Positions 53,620 through 62,908 of a DNA stretch of 64,000 bases are shown piece by piece. The notes beneath the pieces were generated by a model, which was not told where the DNA came from, searched no databases, and was given only the letters and a program-made list of their open reading frames with translations. This DNA is from Rhizobium sp. N324 (GTDB lineage Bacteria > Pseudomonadota > Alphaproteobacteria > Rhizobiales > Rhizobiaceae). The DNA lies in assembly GCF_001664485.1 (NCBI RefSeq), contig NZ_CP013630.1:4037501-4101500 (forward strand), read 5' to 3'. Position numbers and translations under genes: made by a program. Within the stretch, counting starts at the first letter, position 1. Each line of letters starts with the position of its first letter.

Positions 53620-55074
53620 ATGACAACTTCCGGCGTCCGCGTCCGCATCGCTCCCTCGCCGACCGGCGAGCCGCATGTCGGCACCGCTTACATCGCTCTC
53701 TTCAACTATCTTTTCGCCAAGAAGCATGGCGGCGAGTTCATCCTACGCATCGAAGATACCGATGCCACGCGCTCGACCCCGGAATTCGAGACCAAGGTAT
53801 TGGACGCGCTGAAATGGTGCGGGCTGGAATGGAAGGAAGGCCCCGATATCGGCGGCCCTTACGGCCCCTATCGCCAGTCCGACCGCAAGCCGATGTACCA
53901 GCCTTACGCCGAGGAGCTGCTGGAGAAGGGGCATGCCTTCCGCTGTTTCTGCACGCCCGCGCGCCTCGAACAGATGCGTGAGGCACAGCGCGCCGCCGGC
54001 AAGCCGCCGAAATATGACGGTCTCTGCCTCAGCCTGACGGCCGAGGAAGTGACCTCGCGCATGGCAGCCGGCGAGACGACCGTCATCCGCATGAAGATCC
54101 CGACTGAGGGCTCCTGCGACTTCACCGACGGCGTCTACGGCGATGTCTCCATCCCGTGGGATTCCGTCGACATGCAGGTGCTGATCAAGGCTGACGGCAT
54201 GCCGACCTATCACATGGCCAACGTCATCGACGACCATCTGATGAAGATCACCCATGTGGCGCGCGGCGAGGAATGGCTGGCTTCGGTGCCGAAGCACATT
54301 CTGCTCTATCGCTATTTCGGCTGGGACCAGCCGGTCTTCATGCATCTGTCGCTAATGCGCAATGCCGACAAGTCGAAACTGTCGAAGCGCAAGAACCCGA
54401 CCTCGATCTCCTATTATTCGGCGCTCGGCTATATCCCCGAAGCGCTGATGAACTTCCTCGGCCTGTTCTTCATTCAGATCGCCGAAGGCGAGGAATTGCT
54501 GACGATCGAGGAGCTCTCCGAAAAGTTCGACCCCGAAAACCTCTCCAAGGCCGGCGCGATCTTCGATATCCAGAAGCTCGATTGGCTGAACGGCCGCTGG
54601 ATCCGCGAGAAACTGTCGGAAGAGGAATTCCAGGCGCGGGTGCTGACCTGGGCCATGGAAAACGACCGCCTGAAGGCGGGCCTGCGCCTGTCGCAGACGC
54701 GCATCTCCAAGCTCGGCGAGCTGCCCGACCTCGCCGGCTTCCTGCTAAAGTCCGATCTCGGCCTGCAGCCGTCGGACTTCGCCAAGATCAAGTCGCCGCC
54801 GGAAGAGATTCTGGAGATCCTCAACACCGTTCAGCCGGATCTGGAAAAGATCCTGGAATGGAATGTCGAGACGATCGAGGCGGAGCTGCGCGCGATCTCC
54901 GACCGCATGGGCAAGAAGCTGAAGGTCGTGGTCTCGCCGCTCTTCGTCGCCGTCTCCGGCTCATCGCGCTCGCTGCCGCTCTTCGATTCCATGGCGATCC
55001 TCGGCCGCTCCGTCGTGCGCCAGCGCCTGAAGCTGGCCGCGCAGGCGGTCGCCGCCCTAGTCGGCTCGAAATGA
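53620..55074 (+). CDS. gltX: Glutamyl-tRNA synthetase
   Basis: This 484-residue class-I synthetase has the HIGH-type motif as PSPTGEPHVGTAY at residue 13 and the KMSKS-type motif as KLSKRKN near residue 250. It also shows FILRIEDTDATRS and the C-terminal anticodon-binding domain. It charges glutamate onto tRNA. Alphaproteobacteria often have two GltX copies, one of which also mischarges tRNA-Gln; sequence alone does not say which this is. A terminator follows, then lysS on the same strand. Confidence 0.95.
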   Translation: MTTSGVRVRIAPSPTGEPHVGTAYIALFNYLFAKKHGGEFILRIEDTDATRSTPEFETKVLDALKWCGLEWKEGPDIGGPYGPYRQSDRKPMYQPYAEELLEKGHAFRCFCTPARLEQMREAQRAAGKPPKYDGLCLSLTAEEVTSRMAAGETTVIRMKIPTEGSCDFTDGVYGDVSIPWDSVDMQVLIKADGMPTYHMANVIDDHLMKITHVARGEEWLASVPKHILLYRYFGWDQPVFMHLSLMRNADKSKLSKRKNPTSISYYSALGYIPEALMNFLGLFFIQIAEGEELLTIEELSEKFDPENLSKAGAIFDIQKLDWLNGRWIREKLSEEEFQARVLTWAMENDRLKAGLRLSQTRISKLGELPDLAGFLLKSDLGLQPSDFAKIKSPPEEILEILNTVQPDLEKILEWNVETIEAELRAISDRMGKKLKVVVSPLFVAVSGSSRSLPLFDSMAILGRSVVRQRLKLAAQAVAALVGSK

Positions 55075-55081
55075 CGCGGAA

Positions 55082-55123
55082 GCCCCTCCCCCTCCTGGGG
55101 AGGGGTTGGGGAGGGGCCTTTTT
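55082..55123 (+). terminator. Intrinsic terminator after gltX, part of a GC-rich repeat
   Basis: GCCCCTCCCC (55082-55091) pairs with GGGGAGGGGC (55108-55117), followed by CTTTTT. An inner alternative stem is possible. A further CCCTCCCCACAAGGGGGAGGG unit at about 55156-55176 links it to the repeat at 59957. Confidence 0.8.
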
Positions 55124-55256
55124 CCAGAAAACCCCTCCCCTCCGCTTCGCTCCGACCCTCCCCACAAGGGGGAGGGTTAGCGTCGAGCCAGTCGCCACGC
55201 TTCGGGTAAAACGAACGTTGGTTTAGAATTCATGCCGCATCGATGAGGCAAAAAAC

Positions 55257-56750
55257 ATGAACAACAAGACCGAAAACACCCTTTCCTCCGACGCGACTGA
55301 GGTGCGCGCCCAGAAGCTGAAGCTGCTGCGCGAACAGATCGGCGACGTCTATCCGGCGCATTTCCACCGGACGATGACCAATGCCGAGCTCGGCGCCAAG
55401 TACGAATCGCTGGAACCGGATGTCGAGACGCAGGATGTCGTCACCGTCGCCGGCCGCGTTTATTCCTCGCGCAACTCCGGCATGTTCATGGACATCCACG
55501 ACGCCGGCGGCAAGATCCAGATCTTCAGCCATAAGGATACGACGCCGGAAGAGGCCCGCGCTCTGCTGCCGATGATCGACATCGGCGACATCATCGGCAT
55601 CACCGGCATCGTGCGCCGCACCAAGCGCGGCGAGCTGACGATCAACGCCCAGAAGATCGAGATGCTGACCAAGTCGCTGCTGCCGATGCCCGAGAAGTGG
55701 CATGGCCTCTCCGACATCGAGCTGCGCTATCGCAAGCGCCATCTCGACATCCTGACCAATGAGGATTCGAAGCTGCGCTTCCAGCAGCGCTCGAAGATCG
55801 TCTCCGGCATCCGCCGCTTCATGGAAAATGACGGCTTCATGGAAGTCGAGACGCCGATGCTGCAATCGATCTATGGCGGTGCCACCGCCGAGCCTTTCAA
55901 GACGCATCACAACACGCTGAAGCTCGACATGTATCTGCGCATCGCGCCGGAACTGTTCCTCAAGCGCACGCTGGTCTCGGGCCTCACCGACAAGGTCTTC
56001 GAGGTCAACCGGAACTTCCGCAACGAAGGCGTCTCCACCCGGCACAACCCCGAATTCACCATGATGGAGTGCTACTGGGCCTATGCCGATTACGAGGACA
56101 TGATGGACCTCGTCGAGCGCCTGTTCGAGACCCTGGCGCTCTCCATTCACGGCACCGCCGAATTCGACTTCGGCGACAAGCGCCTGTCCTTCAAGGGGCC
56201 GTTCAAGCGCGTGCCGATGCCCGACGCCGTCGAGGAAGCCACTGGCATCGATTTCCTGGCGATCAAGACCGACGAGGAAGCACGCACCGCCGCCAAGGCT
56301 GCCGGCTTCGCGGTAGAGAAGGATTGGACCTGGGGCGAGTGCCTTGCCTTCATCTTCGAGGAAAAGGTTGAATCGACGCTGATCCAGCCGTCTCACGTCA
56401 CGCATTTCCCGAAGGACATCTCACCCTTCGCCAAGGAAGTGCCGGGCGAGCCGCGGCTGGTCGAGCGCTTCGAGACCTATTGCAACGCCTGGGAACTCGG
56501 CAACGCCTTCTCGGAGCTTAACGATCCCGAAGAGCAGCGCCGCCGCATGGTCGAGCAGCTCGAACAGGCGCATGCCCGCGGCGAAAAGGAAAAGCAGCTG
56601 GACGAGGAATTCCTCGATGCGATCGACCAGGGCATGCCACCCGCAGGCGGCCTCGGCATCGGCGTCGACCGTCTGATCATGCTGCTGACCAACGCGCCGT
56701 CCATCCGCGACGTCATCCTCTTCCCGGCCCGCCGCAACAAGGCCGACTGA
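55257..56750 (+). CDS. lysS: Lysyl-tRNA synthetase, class II
   Basis: This 497-residue protein has an OB-fold anticodon-binding domain (VTVAGRVYSSRNSGMFMDIHDAGG, residues about 62-85) and class-II motifs. Motif 2 shows as FEVNRNFRNEGVSTRHNPEFTMMECY and motif 3 as GLGIGVDRLIMLLTNAPSIRDV at the C terminus. It charges lysine onto tRNA. The ATG at 55257 follows a weak GAGG and a short leader. A strong terminator follows the stop. Confidence 0.97.
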   Translation: MNNKTENTLSSDATEVRAQKLKLLREQIGDVYPAHFHRTMTNAELGAKYESLEPDVETQDVVTVAGRVYSSRNSGMFMDIHDAGGKIQIFSHKDTTPEEARALLPMIDIGDIIGITGIVRRTKRGELTINAQKIEMLTKSLLPMPEKWHGLSDIELRYRKRHLDILTNEDSKLRFQQRSKIVSGIRRFMENDGFMEVETPMLQSIYGGATAEPFKTHHNTLKLDMYLRIAPELFLKRTLVSGLTDKVFEVNRNFRNEGVSTRHNPEFTMMECYWAYADYEDMMDLVERLFETLALSIHGTAEFDFGDKRLSFKGPFKRVPMPDAVEEATGIDFLAIKTDEEARTAAKAAGFAVEKDWTWGECLAFIFEEKVESTLIQPSHVTHFPKDISPFAKEVPGEPRLVERFETYCNAWELGNAFSELNDPEEQRRRMVEQLEQAHARGEKEKQLDEEFLDAIDQGMPPAGGLGIGVDRLIMLLTNAPSIRDVILFPARRNKAD

Positions 56751-56772
56751 GGGGAAGAGACGCAGGAAAACG

Positions 56773-56803
56773 AAAGCGGAGTGCCCGGCGCTCCGCTTTT
56801 TTT
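56773..56803 (+). terminator. Intrinsic terminator of lysS
   Basis: AAAGCGGAG (56773-56781) pairs with CTCCGCTTT (56791-56799), followed by a run of T. Confidence 0.92.
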
Positions 56804-56814
56804 ATGCTATCTGG

Positions 56815-57564
56815 TCAATGTGTCTTGGTGGGCGCAGTTTCCAGCGGCTCTTCGGCCGGCGATTCGGCCACGACATCGGCGCCGGCGCTCTCGGCGGCGG
56901 GCGCGGGCTCACCTTCAGCCGCCGGCGCTGCGCCATGGGCGCCGCCGGCGGGCTTCTTTTCCTTGCCCTTTGCCGCGTTTGTCGTCGAGCCGACCGCGAC
57001 CGGGTCGACGCAATCCTCTGGATCCTCGAAACCGGCGCTGATCATGGCGATCTCGTCCACCGGCAGATCGATCCGCTCGCCGAAGAACAGCCCGTTTTCG
57101 CTGGCCTTGCCGTCATAGTAGCGCGCCGTGTAGGACTTGTCGTCGAGGCCGGGAACGGTCTTGTCGGGATGCGGGATATAGACGACATCGGCGCCGATCG
57201 CCCGGCCGCGAAGGTCGGCGCGCAATGTCGGGCCGTTCTCGTCGAGCACCACCACCTGAACCAGATCCGGCTTCTGCGCGGCATAAACGGCCTGGGCGAC
57301 ACGAAGCGCGGTCCTGACGCGCGTCATCCCGTCGGTCGGTTCGGTCTTGATGTATTTGCGCACCCAGATGTGGTTCTGCTTGCGGATCGTCACCAGATTA
57401 ACATCGCTGCATTCGAGCCCGGAACCGCCACCGGCGGCACCCATCAGCCTGTCCTTGCCGACATAAACGGCCGCGCCGCCGGAAACGCCCGCCAGAAGAG
57501 CGACTCCACCGATGATGATTGCCAATTTCCGGGAAGGCCGGAACATGCGCAGTAAGGCCTTCAC
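56815..57564 (-). CDS. Membrane-anchored hypothetical protein with periplasmic domain (GTG start)
   Basis: This 249-residue protein has one N-terminal helix (KLAIIIGGVALLAGVSGGAAVYV), then a soluble domain of about 130 residues (ECSDVNLVTIRKQNHIWVRKYI, VQVVVLDENGPTLRADLRG). It ends in a low-complexity Ala/Pro/Glu tail. I do not recognise a family. The GTG at 57564 has GGAG 8 nt upstream and gives a better start than the ATG 18 bp later. It lies divergent from a LysR gene. Confidence 0.75.
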   Translation of the reverse strand: MKALLRMFRPSRKLAIIIGGVALLAGVSGGAAVYVGKDRLMGAAGGGSGLECSDVNLVTIRKQNHIWVRKYIKTEPTDGMTRVRTALRVAQAVYAAQKPDLVQVVVLDENGPTLRADLRGRAIGADVVYIPHPDKTVPGLDDKSYTARYYDGKASENGLFFGERIDLPVDEIAMISAGFEDPEDCVDPVAVGSTTNAAKGKEKKPAGGAHGAAPAAEGEPAPAAESAGADVVAESPAEEPLETAPTKTH

Positions 57565-57743
57565 GCCAACTGCTCCGCCATCTGAAACTCCAACGCAGGA
57601 CAAGTGCTGATAATGCTAAGGAAATGACGTTTCTGAAAGTTTAAGTGGGCGTGCGAAGCCTGCACCATTTTGAAAAAACACCAAAAAAGGTCCGCATTTT
57701 CCGAGCGCTTGCCACGGCCTGTTCCGCCATGCTCTAAACGCTG

Positions 57744-58652
57744 ATGGCCTTCACGCTTCGCCAGGTTCAATATTTTGTCGCCGTCGCCGAACAAGGATCG
57801 GTAACGCGCGCTGCACAGAACCTGTCGATCTCGCAATCCTCGGTGACGGAAGCGCTGAAAGAGCTCGAAACCGACCTCGGCGTTGCGCTCTTCGAGCGCC
57901 ATCCGCGCGGCCTGAGCATCACTCACAATGGCCATCAATTCCTTCGTCACGCGACGAAGATCCTCGCCTCCGTCTCCGATGCGCGCACCAGCTTCTCCGG
58001 CCAGCAAAGCGCGCTTTCCGGCACACTCAACATCGGCGTCACCTCGCTCGTCGCCGGCTACGTGCTCTCCGATCTCCTGGCGCGATACCGGCGCGCCTGC
58101 CCTGGAATCGAGGTCAGCGCCATCGAGGACAATGGCGGTTATCTCGAGCATCTTCTGGTCGGCGGCGAACTCGACGTCGCTGTCATGGTAATCTCGAACC
58201 TGCGCGACCGCATGGCGCTGCAGGCCGAGATCCTTGAAACCTCGCCCTATCGGCTCTGGCTGCCGATGGGCCATCCGCTGGTGTCGGCCGACATCATCTC
58301 GGTCGCCGACATCGCCCGCGAGCCGCTGATCATGCTGACGGTCGACGAAATCGAGGAGAATACCGGCAAACTGCTCTCGGCGCTCGGCGCCCGCCCGCAT
58401 GTCGCCTTCCGCACCCGCTCGGTGGAAGCGGTGCGCAGCCTGGTGGCGACAGGCGCTGGCGTGGCGCTGCTGCCCGATCTCGTCTACCGCCCGTGGTCGC
58501 TGGAAGGCGACCGCATCGAGAGCCGCGACGTTTCCGGCTCACTGCCGGTCGTCCAGGTCGGCATGGTCTGGCGCAAGGGCTCCAGCCTGCCGCAGGCGGC
58601 CCGCGATTTCGTCGGCATCGCCGAAAGTCTGCGCTCCGGCCGCATCCGCTGA
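57744..58652 (+). CDS. LysR-family regulator upstream of putrescine operon
   Basis: This 302-residue protein has the LysR HTH (TLRQVQYFVAVAEQGSVTRAAQNLSISQSSVTEALKELE) and an effector domain (GTLNIGVTSLVAGYVLSDLLARY, ATGAGVALLPDLVYRP). It ends 116 bp before the putrescine-type binding protein on the same strand, so it may be co-transcribed or simply adjacent. Its likely target is the ydcSTUV-patD-like operon that follows; no T-N11-A box was firmly placed. Confidence 0.92.
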   Translation: MAFTLRQVQYFVAVAEQGSVTRAAQNLSISQSSVTEALKELETDLGVALFERHPRGLSITHNGHQFLRHATKILASVSDARTSFSGQQSALSGTLNIGVTSLVAGYVLSDLLARYRRACPGIEVSAIEDNGGYLEHLLVGGELDVAVMVISNLRDRMALQAEILETSPYRLWLPMGHPLVSADIISVADIAREPLIMLTVDEIEENTGKLLSALGARPHVAFRTRSVEAVRSLVATGAGVALLPDLVYRPWSLEGDRIESRDVSGSLPVVQVGMVWRKGSSLPQAARDFVGIAESLRSGRIR

Positions 58653-58770
58653 TATCGGAATTTCCGATAACGCCTTTCTGATAAATGAATTTGCGAAAGC
58701 GGGCTTTTCGCGTCACCTTTTCATCCGGGAACAAACCGCCACGGAAAGTGGCAAGACCGGGAGACGGATG

Positions 58771-59931
58771 ATGACGCATCTCTTGAAATCCTGCACGGCA
58801 GGACTCGCCTGCCTGAGCTTCGCGACACAGGTGATCGCCGCCGAACCGCTGAAGGCGCTCGGCAAGGGCGAAGGAGCGGTCAGCATCGTCGCCTGGGCCG
58901 GCTATATCGAACGCGGCGAAACCGACAAGAATTACGACTGGGTTACCGGCTTCGAAAAGGAGACCGGCTGCAAGGTTTCCGTCAAGACCGCCGCCACCTC
59001 GGATGAAATGGTCTCGCTGATGAACGAGGGCGGCTTCGATCTCGTCACGGCATCGGGCGACGCCTCGCTTCGCCTCATCGCCGGCAAGCGTGTCCAGCCG
59101 ATCAACACCGATCTGATCCCGAGCTTCAAGACGGTCGACGAGCGGCTGCAGAAAGGCCCGTGGTATACGGTCGGCGACGTGCATTACGGCGTGCCCTACC
59201 TCTGGGGGCCGAATGTACTGATGTACAACACCGACGCCTTCAAGGACAAGGCGCCGACCAGTTGGAACGTCGTCTTCGAGGAGCAGACGCTGCCCGACGG
59301 CAAGTCGAACAAGGGCCGCGTTCAGGCCTATGACGGCGCGATCTATATCGCCGACGCCGCCCTCTATCTGATGGCCCACAAGCCGGATCTCGGCATCAAG
59401 GATCCCTACGAGCTGACCGAGGACCAGTACAAAGCCGCCCTCAACCTGTTGCGCGGCCAGCGCAAGCTCGTCTCGCGCTATTGGCACGACGCGATGATCC
59501 AGATCGACGACTTCAAGAACGAGGGCGTTGTCGCCTCCGGCTCCTGGCCGTTCCAGGTCAATCTGCTGCAGGCCGACAAGCAGAAGATCGCCTCCACCTT
59601 CCCGGAGGAGGGCGTCACCGGCTGGGCCGACACCACCATGCTGCACGCCGACAGCCAACATCCGAACTGCGCCTATATGTGGATGGAACATTCGCTGCAG
59701 GCCAAGGTCCAGGGCGACGCCGCCGCCTGGTTCGGCGCCGTGCCCTCCGTTCCCGCCGCCTGCAAGGGCAACGCACTCATGGGTGATGCCGGCTGCGCCA
59801 CCAACGGCTTCGATCACTTCGACAAGATCAAGTTCTGGAAGACCCCGGTCGCCAAATGCACAACGCAGAGCGAATGCGTGCCATACCATCGCTGGGTGTC
59901 GGACTATATCGGCGTGATCGGCGGGCGGTAA
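58771..59931 (+). CDS. ydcS: Polyamine-type ABC substrate-binding protein (YdcS-like)
   Basis: This 386-residue periplasmic protein has a signal peptide (LACLSFATQVIA/AE). It has PotD/YdcS-type features: GAVSIVAWAGYIERGETDKNYDW, GWADTTMLHADSQHPNCAYMWMEH and three conserved cysteine-containing segments near the C terminus. The following genes form YdcT, U, V and PatD, so putrescine or a related diamine is the likely ligand. Adjacent Met codons at 58768 and 58771 follow GGGAG; I use the second. A long inverted repeat separates it from the ATPase gene. Confidence 0.88.
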   Translation: MTHLLKSCTAGLACLSFATQVIAAEPLKALGKGEGAVSIVAWAGYIERGETDKNYDWVTGFEKETGCKVSVKTAATSDEMVSLMNEGGFDLVTASGDASLRLIAGKRVQPINTDLIPSFKTVDERLQKGPWYTVGDVHYGVPYLWGPNVLMYNTDAFKDKAPTSWNVVFEEQTLPDGKSNKGRVQAYDGAIYIADAALYLMAHKPDLGIKDPYELTEDQYKAALNLLRGQRKLVSRYWHDAMIQIDDFKNEGVVASGSWPFQVNLLQADKQKIASTFPEEGVTGWADTTMLHADSQHPNCAYMWMEHSLQAKVQGDAAAWFGAVPSVPAACKGNALMGDAGCATNGFDHFDKIKFWKTPVAKCTTQSECVPYHRWVSDYIGVIGGR

Positions 59932-59956
59932 TTGCAAGTCGGCTTGTGTGGTTGAA

Positions 59957-60094
59957 GACCCCTCCCCAACCCCTCCCCACAAGGGGGAGGGGCTATAGGT
60001 GCACCGCCTCACTCCTCTCTGAAAGCCGAATTCTTCGCGAGGGTGCGGCAAGTTAAGCCCCTCCCCCTTGTGGGGAGGGGTTTGGGGCGGGGTC
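59957..60094. repeat. Long inverted repeat between ydcS and ydcT
   Basis: The left arm (59957-59994, 38 nt) and the right arm (60056-60094, 39 nt) are almost exact reverse complements, with one mismatch and one extra base. They are separated by 61 bp, and each contains its own CCCTCCCC/GGGGAGGG hairpin. The right arm ends in GGTC followed by TTTTT, so on the plus strand the element can act as an attenuating terminator between binding protein and ATPase. Confidence 0.85.
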
Positions 60095-60147
60095 TTTTTA
60101 AGCCCGGACCAAAGCCCTCTCTAAACATGCAAGACCCGGAGTCCTCC

Positions 60148-61134
60148 ATGACCTCAGCCGTCCGTTTCCAGCAGGTATCGCGCCATTTCGGCCAGGTTCG
60201 CGCCGTCGACGGCGTCGACCTCGAGATCGCGCCTGGCGAATTCTTCGCCATGCTCGGTCCGTCCGGCTCCGGCAAGACGACGTGCCTGAGATTGATCGCC
60301 GGCTTCGAACAGCCGAGCGCCGGCCATATCCAGATCTTCGGCGAGACGGCCGACGGCATCCCGCCCTATCGCCGCAACGTCAACACCGTGTTCCAGGACT
60401 ACGCGCTCTTCCCGCATCTCAACATCCTCGACAATGTCGCCTACGGGCTGATGGTCAAGGGCGTCGGCAAGGCGGAACGGATGAAGGCGGCCGGCGATGC
60501 GCTCGATCTCGTCAAGCTGCCGGGCTACGGCGCCCGCCGCCCCGGTCAACTGTCCGGCGGCCAGCGGCAGCGTGTGGCGCTCGCCCGCGCCCTCGTCAAC
60601 AAGCCGAAAGTGTTGCTGCTCGACGAGCCGCTCGGCGCGCTGGACCTGAAGCTGCGCGAGCAGATGCAGGAGGAATTGAAGAGCCTGCAGCGCGCGCTCG
60701 GCATCACCTTCGTCTTCGTCACGCATGATCAGGGCGAGGCGCTGTCCATGGCCGATCGTGTCGCCGTCTTCAACAATGGCAACATCGTCCAGGAAGGCAC
60801 ACCGCAGGATATTTACCGCCGCCCGAAGACCCGTTTCGTCGCCGATTTCGTCGGCTCCTCGAATGTGATCGCGCCTGAACTGATGGCCGCGCTCGGCGGC
60901 GAGAAACGCTGGGCGAGCCTGCGCCCCGAAGCGATCCGCCTGGCAAGCGACGGCGTCGAAGCGACGATCGAAAATGCAAGCTTCCTCGGCGCCGCCACCC
61001 GTCTCAGCGTCGATCTCAAGGGCAGCCGGCTGCATGTCATGCTGCCAGCCGGCGCGCCGGTGCCTGACCTCGGTGCCGGTATCCGCCTCGCCTGGCAGCC
61101 GGCCGATATCCACTACATGGACGATGCGGCATGA
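60148..61134 (+). CDS. ydcT: Polyamine ABC transporter ATPase (YdcT/PotA-like)
   Basis: This 328-residue ABC ATPase has Walker A GPSGSGKTTCLRLIAGFEQP, the Q-loop NTVFQDYALFPHLN, the signature LSGGQRQRVALARAL, Walker B LLLDEPLGALD and a C-terminal TOBE domain (WASLRPEAIRLA). The ATG at 60148 has CGGAG 6 nt upstream; earlier starts lie in the repeat. It energises the YdcUV-type permeases that follow, whose first gene overlaps it by 4 bp. Confidence 0.94.
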   Translation: MTSAVRFQQVSRHFGQVRAVDGVDLEIAPGEFFAMLGPSGSGKTTCLRLIAGFEQPSAGHIQIFGETADGIPPYRRNVNTVFQDYALFPHLNILDNVAYGLMVKGVGKAERMKAAGDALDLVKLPGYGARRPGQLSGGQRQRVALARALVNKPKVLLLDEPLGALDLKLREQMQEELKSLQRALGITFVFVTHDQGEALSMADRVAVFNNGNIVQEGTPQDIYRRPKTRFVADFVGSSNVIAPELMAALGGEKRWASLRPEAIRLASDGVEATIENASFLGAATRLSVDLKGSRLHVMLPAGAPVPDLGAGIRLAWQPADIHYMDDAA

Positions 61135-62093
61135 CGGCGCTCACCCTGTCCAGCGGCAAGACATCGATCCGTCCGGGACGCGGCGGGTTCTTCGGCCGGC
61201 TGTCGGATACGTTCTGGCGGCATCCGAAGCTCTTGCTCTTCCTGATGCTGACGCCGCCGCTGCTCTGGCTCGGCATCATCTATATCGGCTCGCTGATCGC
61301 CCTGCTGCTGCAGAGCTTCTTCTCGATCGACGATTTTTCCGGGCTGGTGAATTACGAATTCACCCTTGCGACCTACGCCCAGCTGCTGAGCCCGACGAAT
61401 TTCGACATCATCATCCGCACCGTCGTCATGGCCGCGCTGGTCACGGTGGCTTCCGCGCTGATCGCCTTTCCGATCGCCTATTACGCGGCGCGTTATGCAC
61501 AGGGCAAATGGAAGGCGCTCTTCTACCTCGGCGTCATGCTGCCGCTGTGGTCGAGCTATCTCGTCAAGATCTACGCCTGGAAGCTGATCCTCTCCAAGGA
61601 AGGCATCCTGACCTGGATCCTCGAGAAGCTCCATCTCGCCTGGCTGCTCGACGGCATCCTCAATCTGCCCGTCGTCGGCGGCAATTCGCTGTCGGTGAGC
61701 TATCTCGGCACCTTCATCGTCTTCGTCTATATCTGGCTGCCCTATATGATCCTGCCGACCCAGGCGGCCCTCGAGCGGGTGCCCGGCAATTTGATCGAGG
61801 CCTCGGCCGATCTCGGCGCCACGCCGCGCCAGACCTTCCGCACTGTGCTTCTGCCCTTGGCGCTGCCCGGCATCGTTGCCGGTTCGATCTTCACCTTCTC
61901 GCTGACATTGGGCGATTACATCATCCCGCAGATCATCGGCTCGTCGAGGCTCTTCATTGGCCAGGCGGTCTATGCCCAGCAGGGAACCGCCGGCAACGTG
62001 CCGCTGGCGGCGGCCTTTTCCGTCGTGCCGATCGTCATCATGGCGCTTTATCTGTCGCTCGCCAAAAAGCTGGGAGCCTTCGATGCGCTCTGA
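61131..62093 (+). CDS. ydcU: Polyamine ABC transporter permease (YdcU/PotB-like)
   Basis: This 320-residue inner-membrane protein has six helices and the EAA loop ([33 protein letters not shown]). Its start overlaps the ATPase stop (ATGA), so the genes are translationally coupled. It has a longer cytoplasmic N-terminal stretch than PotB, with a Gly-rich [11 protein letters not shown] segment. It pairs with the next permease to form the channel. Confidence 0.94.
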   Translation: MTALTLSSGKTSIRPGRGGFFGRLSDTFWRHPKLLLFLMLTPPLLWLGIIYIGSLIALLLQSFFSIDDFSGLVNYEFTLATYAQLLSPTNFDIIIRTVVMAALVTVASALIAFPIAYYAARYAQGKWKALFYLGVMLPLWSSYLVKIYAWKLILSKEGILTWILEKLHLAWLLDGILNLPVVGGNSLSVSYLGTFIVFVYIWLPYMILPTQAALERVPGNLIEASADLGATPRQTFRTVLLPLALPGIVAGSIFTFSLTLGDYIIPQIIGSSRLFIGQAVYAQQGTAGNVPLAAAFSVVPIVIMALYLSLAKKLGAFDAL

Positions 62094-62895
62094 CCTCAAG
62101 AGATCGCCGCTGCCCTTAAAGATCGCCGCCGCTGGCGGGCTGCTCTTCCTGCACCTGCCGATCCTGCTGATCTTCATCTATGCCTTCACGACCGAGGAAA
62201 AGAGCTATCAATGGCCGCCGCCCGGCCTGACGCTACAATGGTTCGCCGTCGCCTGGGACCGGCCGGATGTCTGGTCGGCGCTCGGTCTTTCCGTGCAGGT
62301 CGCCGTCATTGCCACGGCGATCGCGCTGGTGCTCGGCACACTCTGCGCGGCGGCCGTCAGCCAGACGAAATTCTTTGGTCGTGAGGCGATCTCGCTGCTG
62401 GTCATCCTGCCGATCGCCCTTCCCGGCATCATCACCGGCATTGCGCTGCGCTCTGCCTTCAGCCTGTTCGACGTCCCGTTTTCGGTCTGGACCATCGTGC
62501 TCGGCCACGCCACCTTCTGCGTGGTCGTCGTCTACAACAATGCGGTCGCCCGCTTCCGCCGCACCTCCGGCTCGCTGATCGAGGCGTCGATGGACCTCGG
62601 CGCCGATGGCTTCCAGACCTTCCGCCATATCATCCTGCCGAATATCGGCACCGCGCTGCTCGCCGGCGGCATGCTGGCCTTCGCGCTGTCCTTCGACGAG
62701 GTCATCGTCACCACCTTCACCGGCGGCCAGCAATCGACCTTGCCGATCTGGATGCTCGAAGAACTCATCCGCCCACGCCAGCGCCCGGTCACCAATGTGG
62801 TCGCCATGGTGGTGGTGCTCGTCACTTTCCTGCCGATCCTGGCAGCCTATTACCTCACCCGCGACGGCGACCAGATTGCCGGCGCCGGCAAATAA
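62083..62895 (+). CDS. ydcV: Polyamine ABC transporter permease (YdcV/PotC-like)
   Basis: This 270-residue protein has six helices and an EAA loop ([32 protein letters not shown]) followed by [13 protein letters not shown], typical of the PotC branch. The ATG at 62083 overlaps the preceding permease by 11 bp. It completes the importer encoded with YdcS, T and U. An aldehyde dehydrogenase follows 13 bp after the stop, consistent with uptake and oxidation in one operon. Confidence 0.94.
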   Translation: MRSDLKRSPLPLKIAAAGGLLFLHLPILLIFIYAFTTEEKSYQWPPPGLTLQWFAVAWDRPDVWSALGLSVQVAVIATAIALVLGTLCAAAVSQTKFFGREAISLLVILPIALPGIITGIALRSAFSLFDVPFSVWTIVLGHATFCVVVVYNNAVARFRRTSGSLIEASMDLGADGFQTFRHIILPNIGTALLAGGMLAFALSFDEVIVTTFTGGQQSTLPIWMLEELIRPRQRPVTNVVAMVVVLVTFLPILAAYYLTRDGDQIAGAGK

Positions 62896-62908
62896 CAGGG
62901 AGAACATC

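Noticed and set aside
53476..53727. 83-aa minus-strand ORF before gltX
   Set aside because: It overlaps the gltX start on the other strand and has no Shine-Dalgarno or family match I recognise.
58330..60051. 573-aa minus-strand ORF opposite LysR and ydcS
   Set aside because: It spans two clear plus-strand genes and a repeat and has no domain signature.
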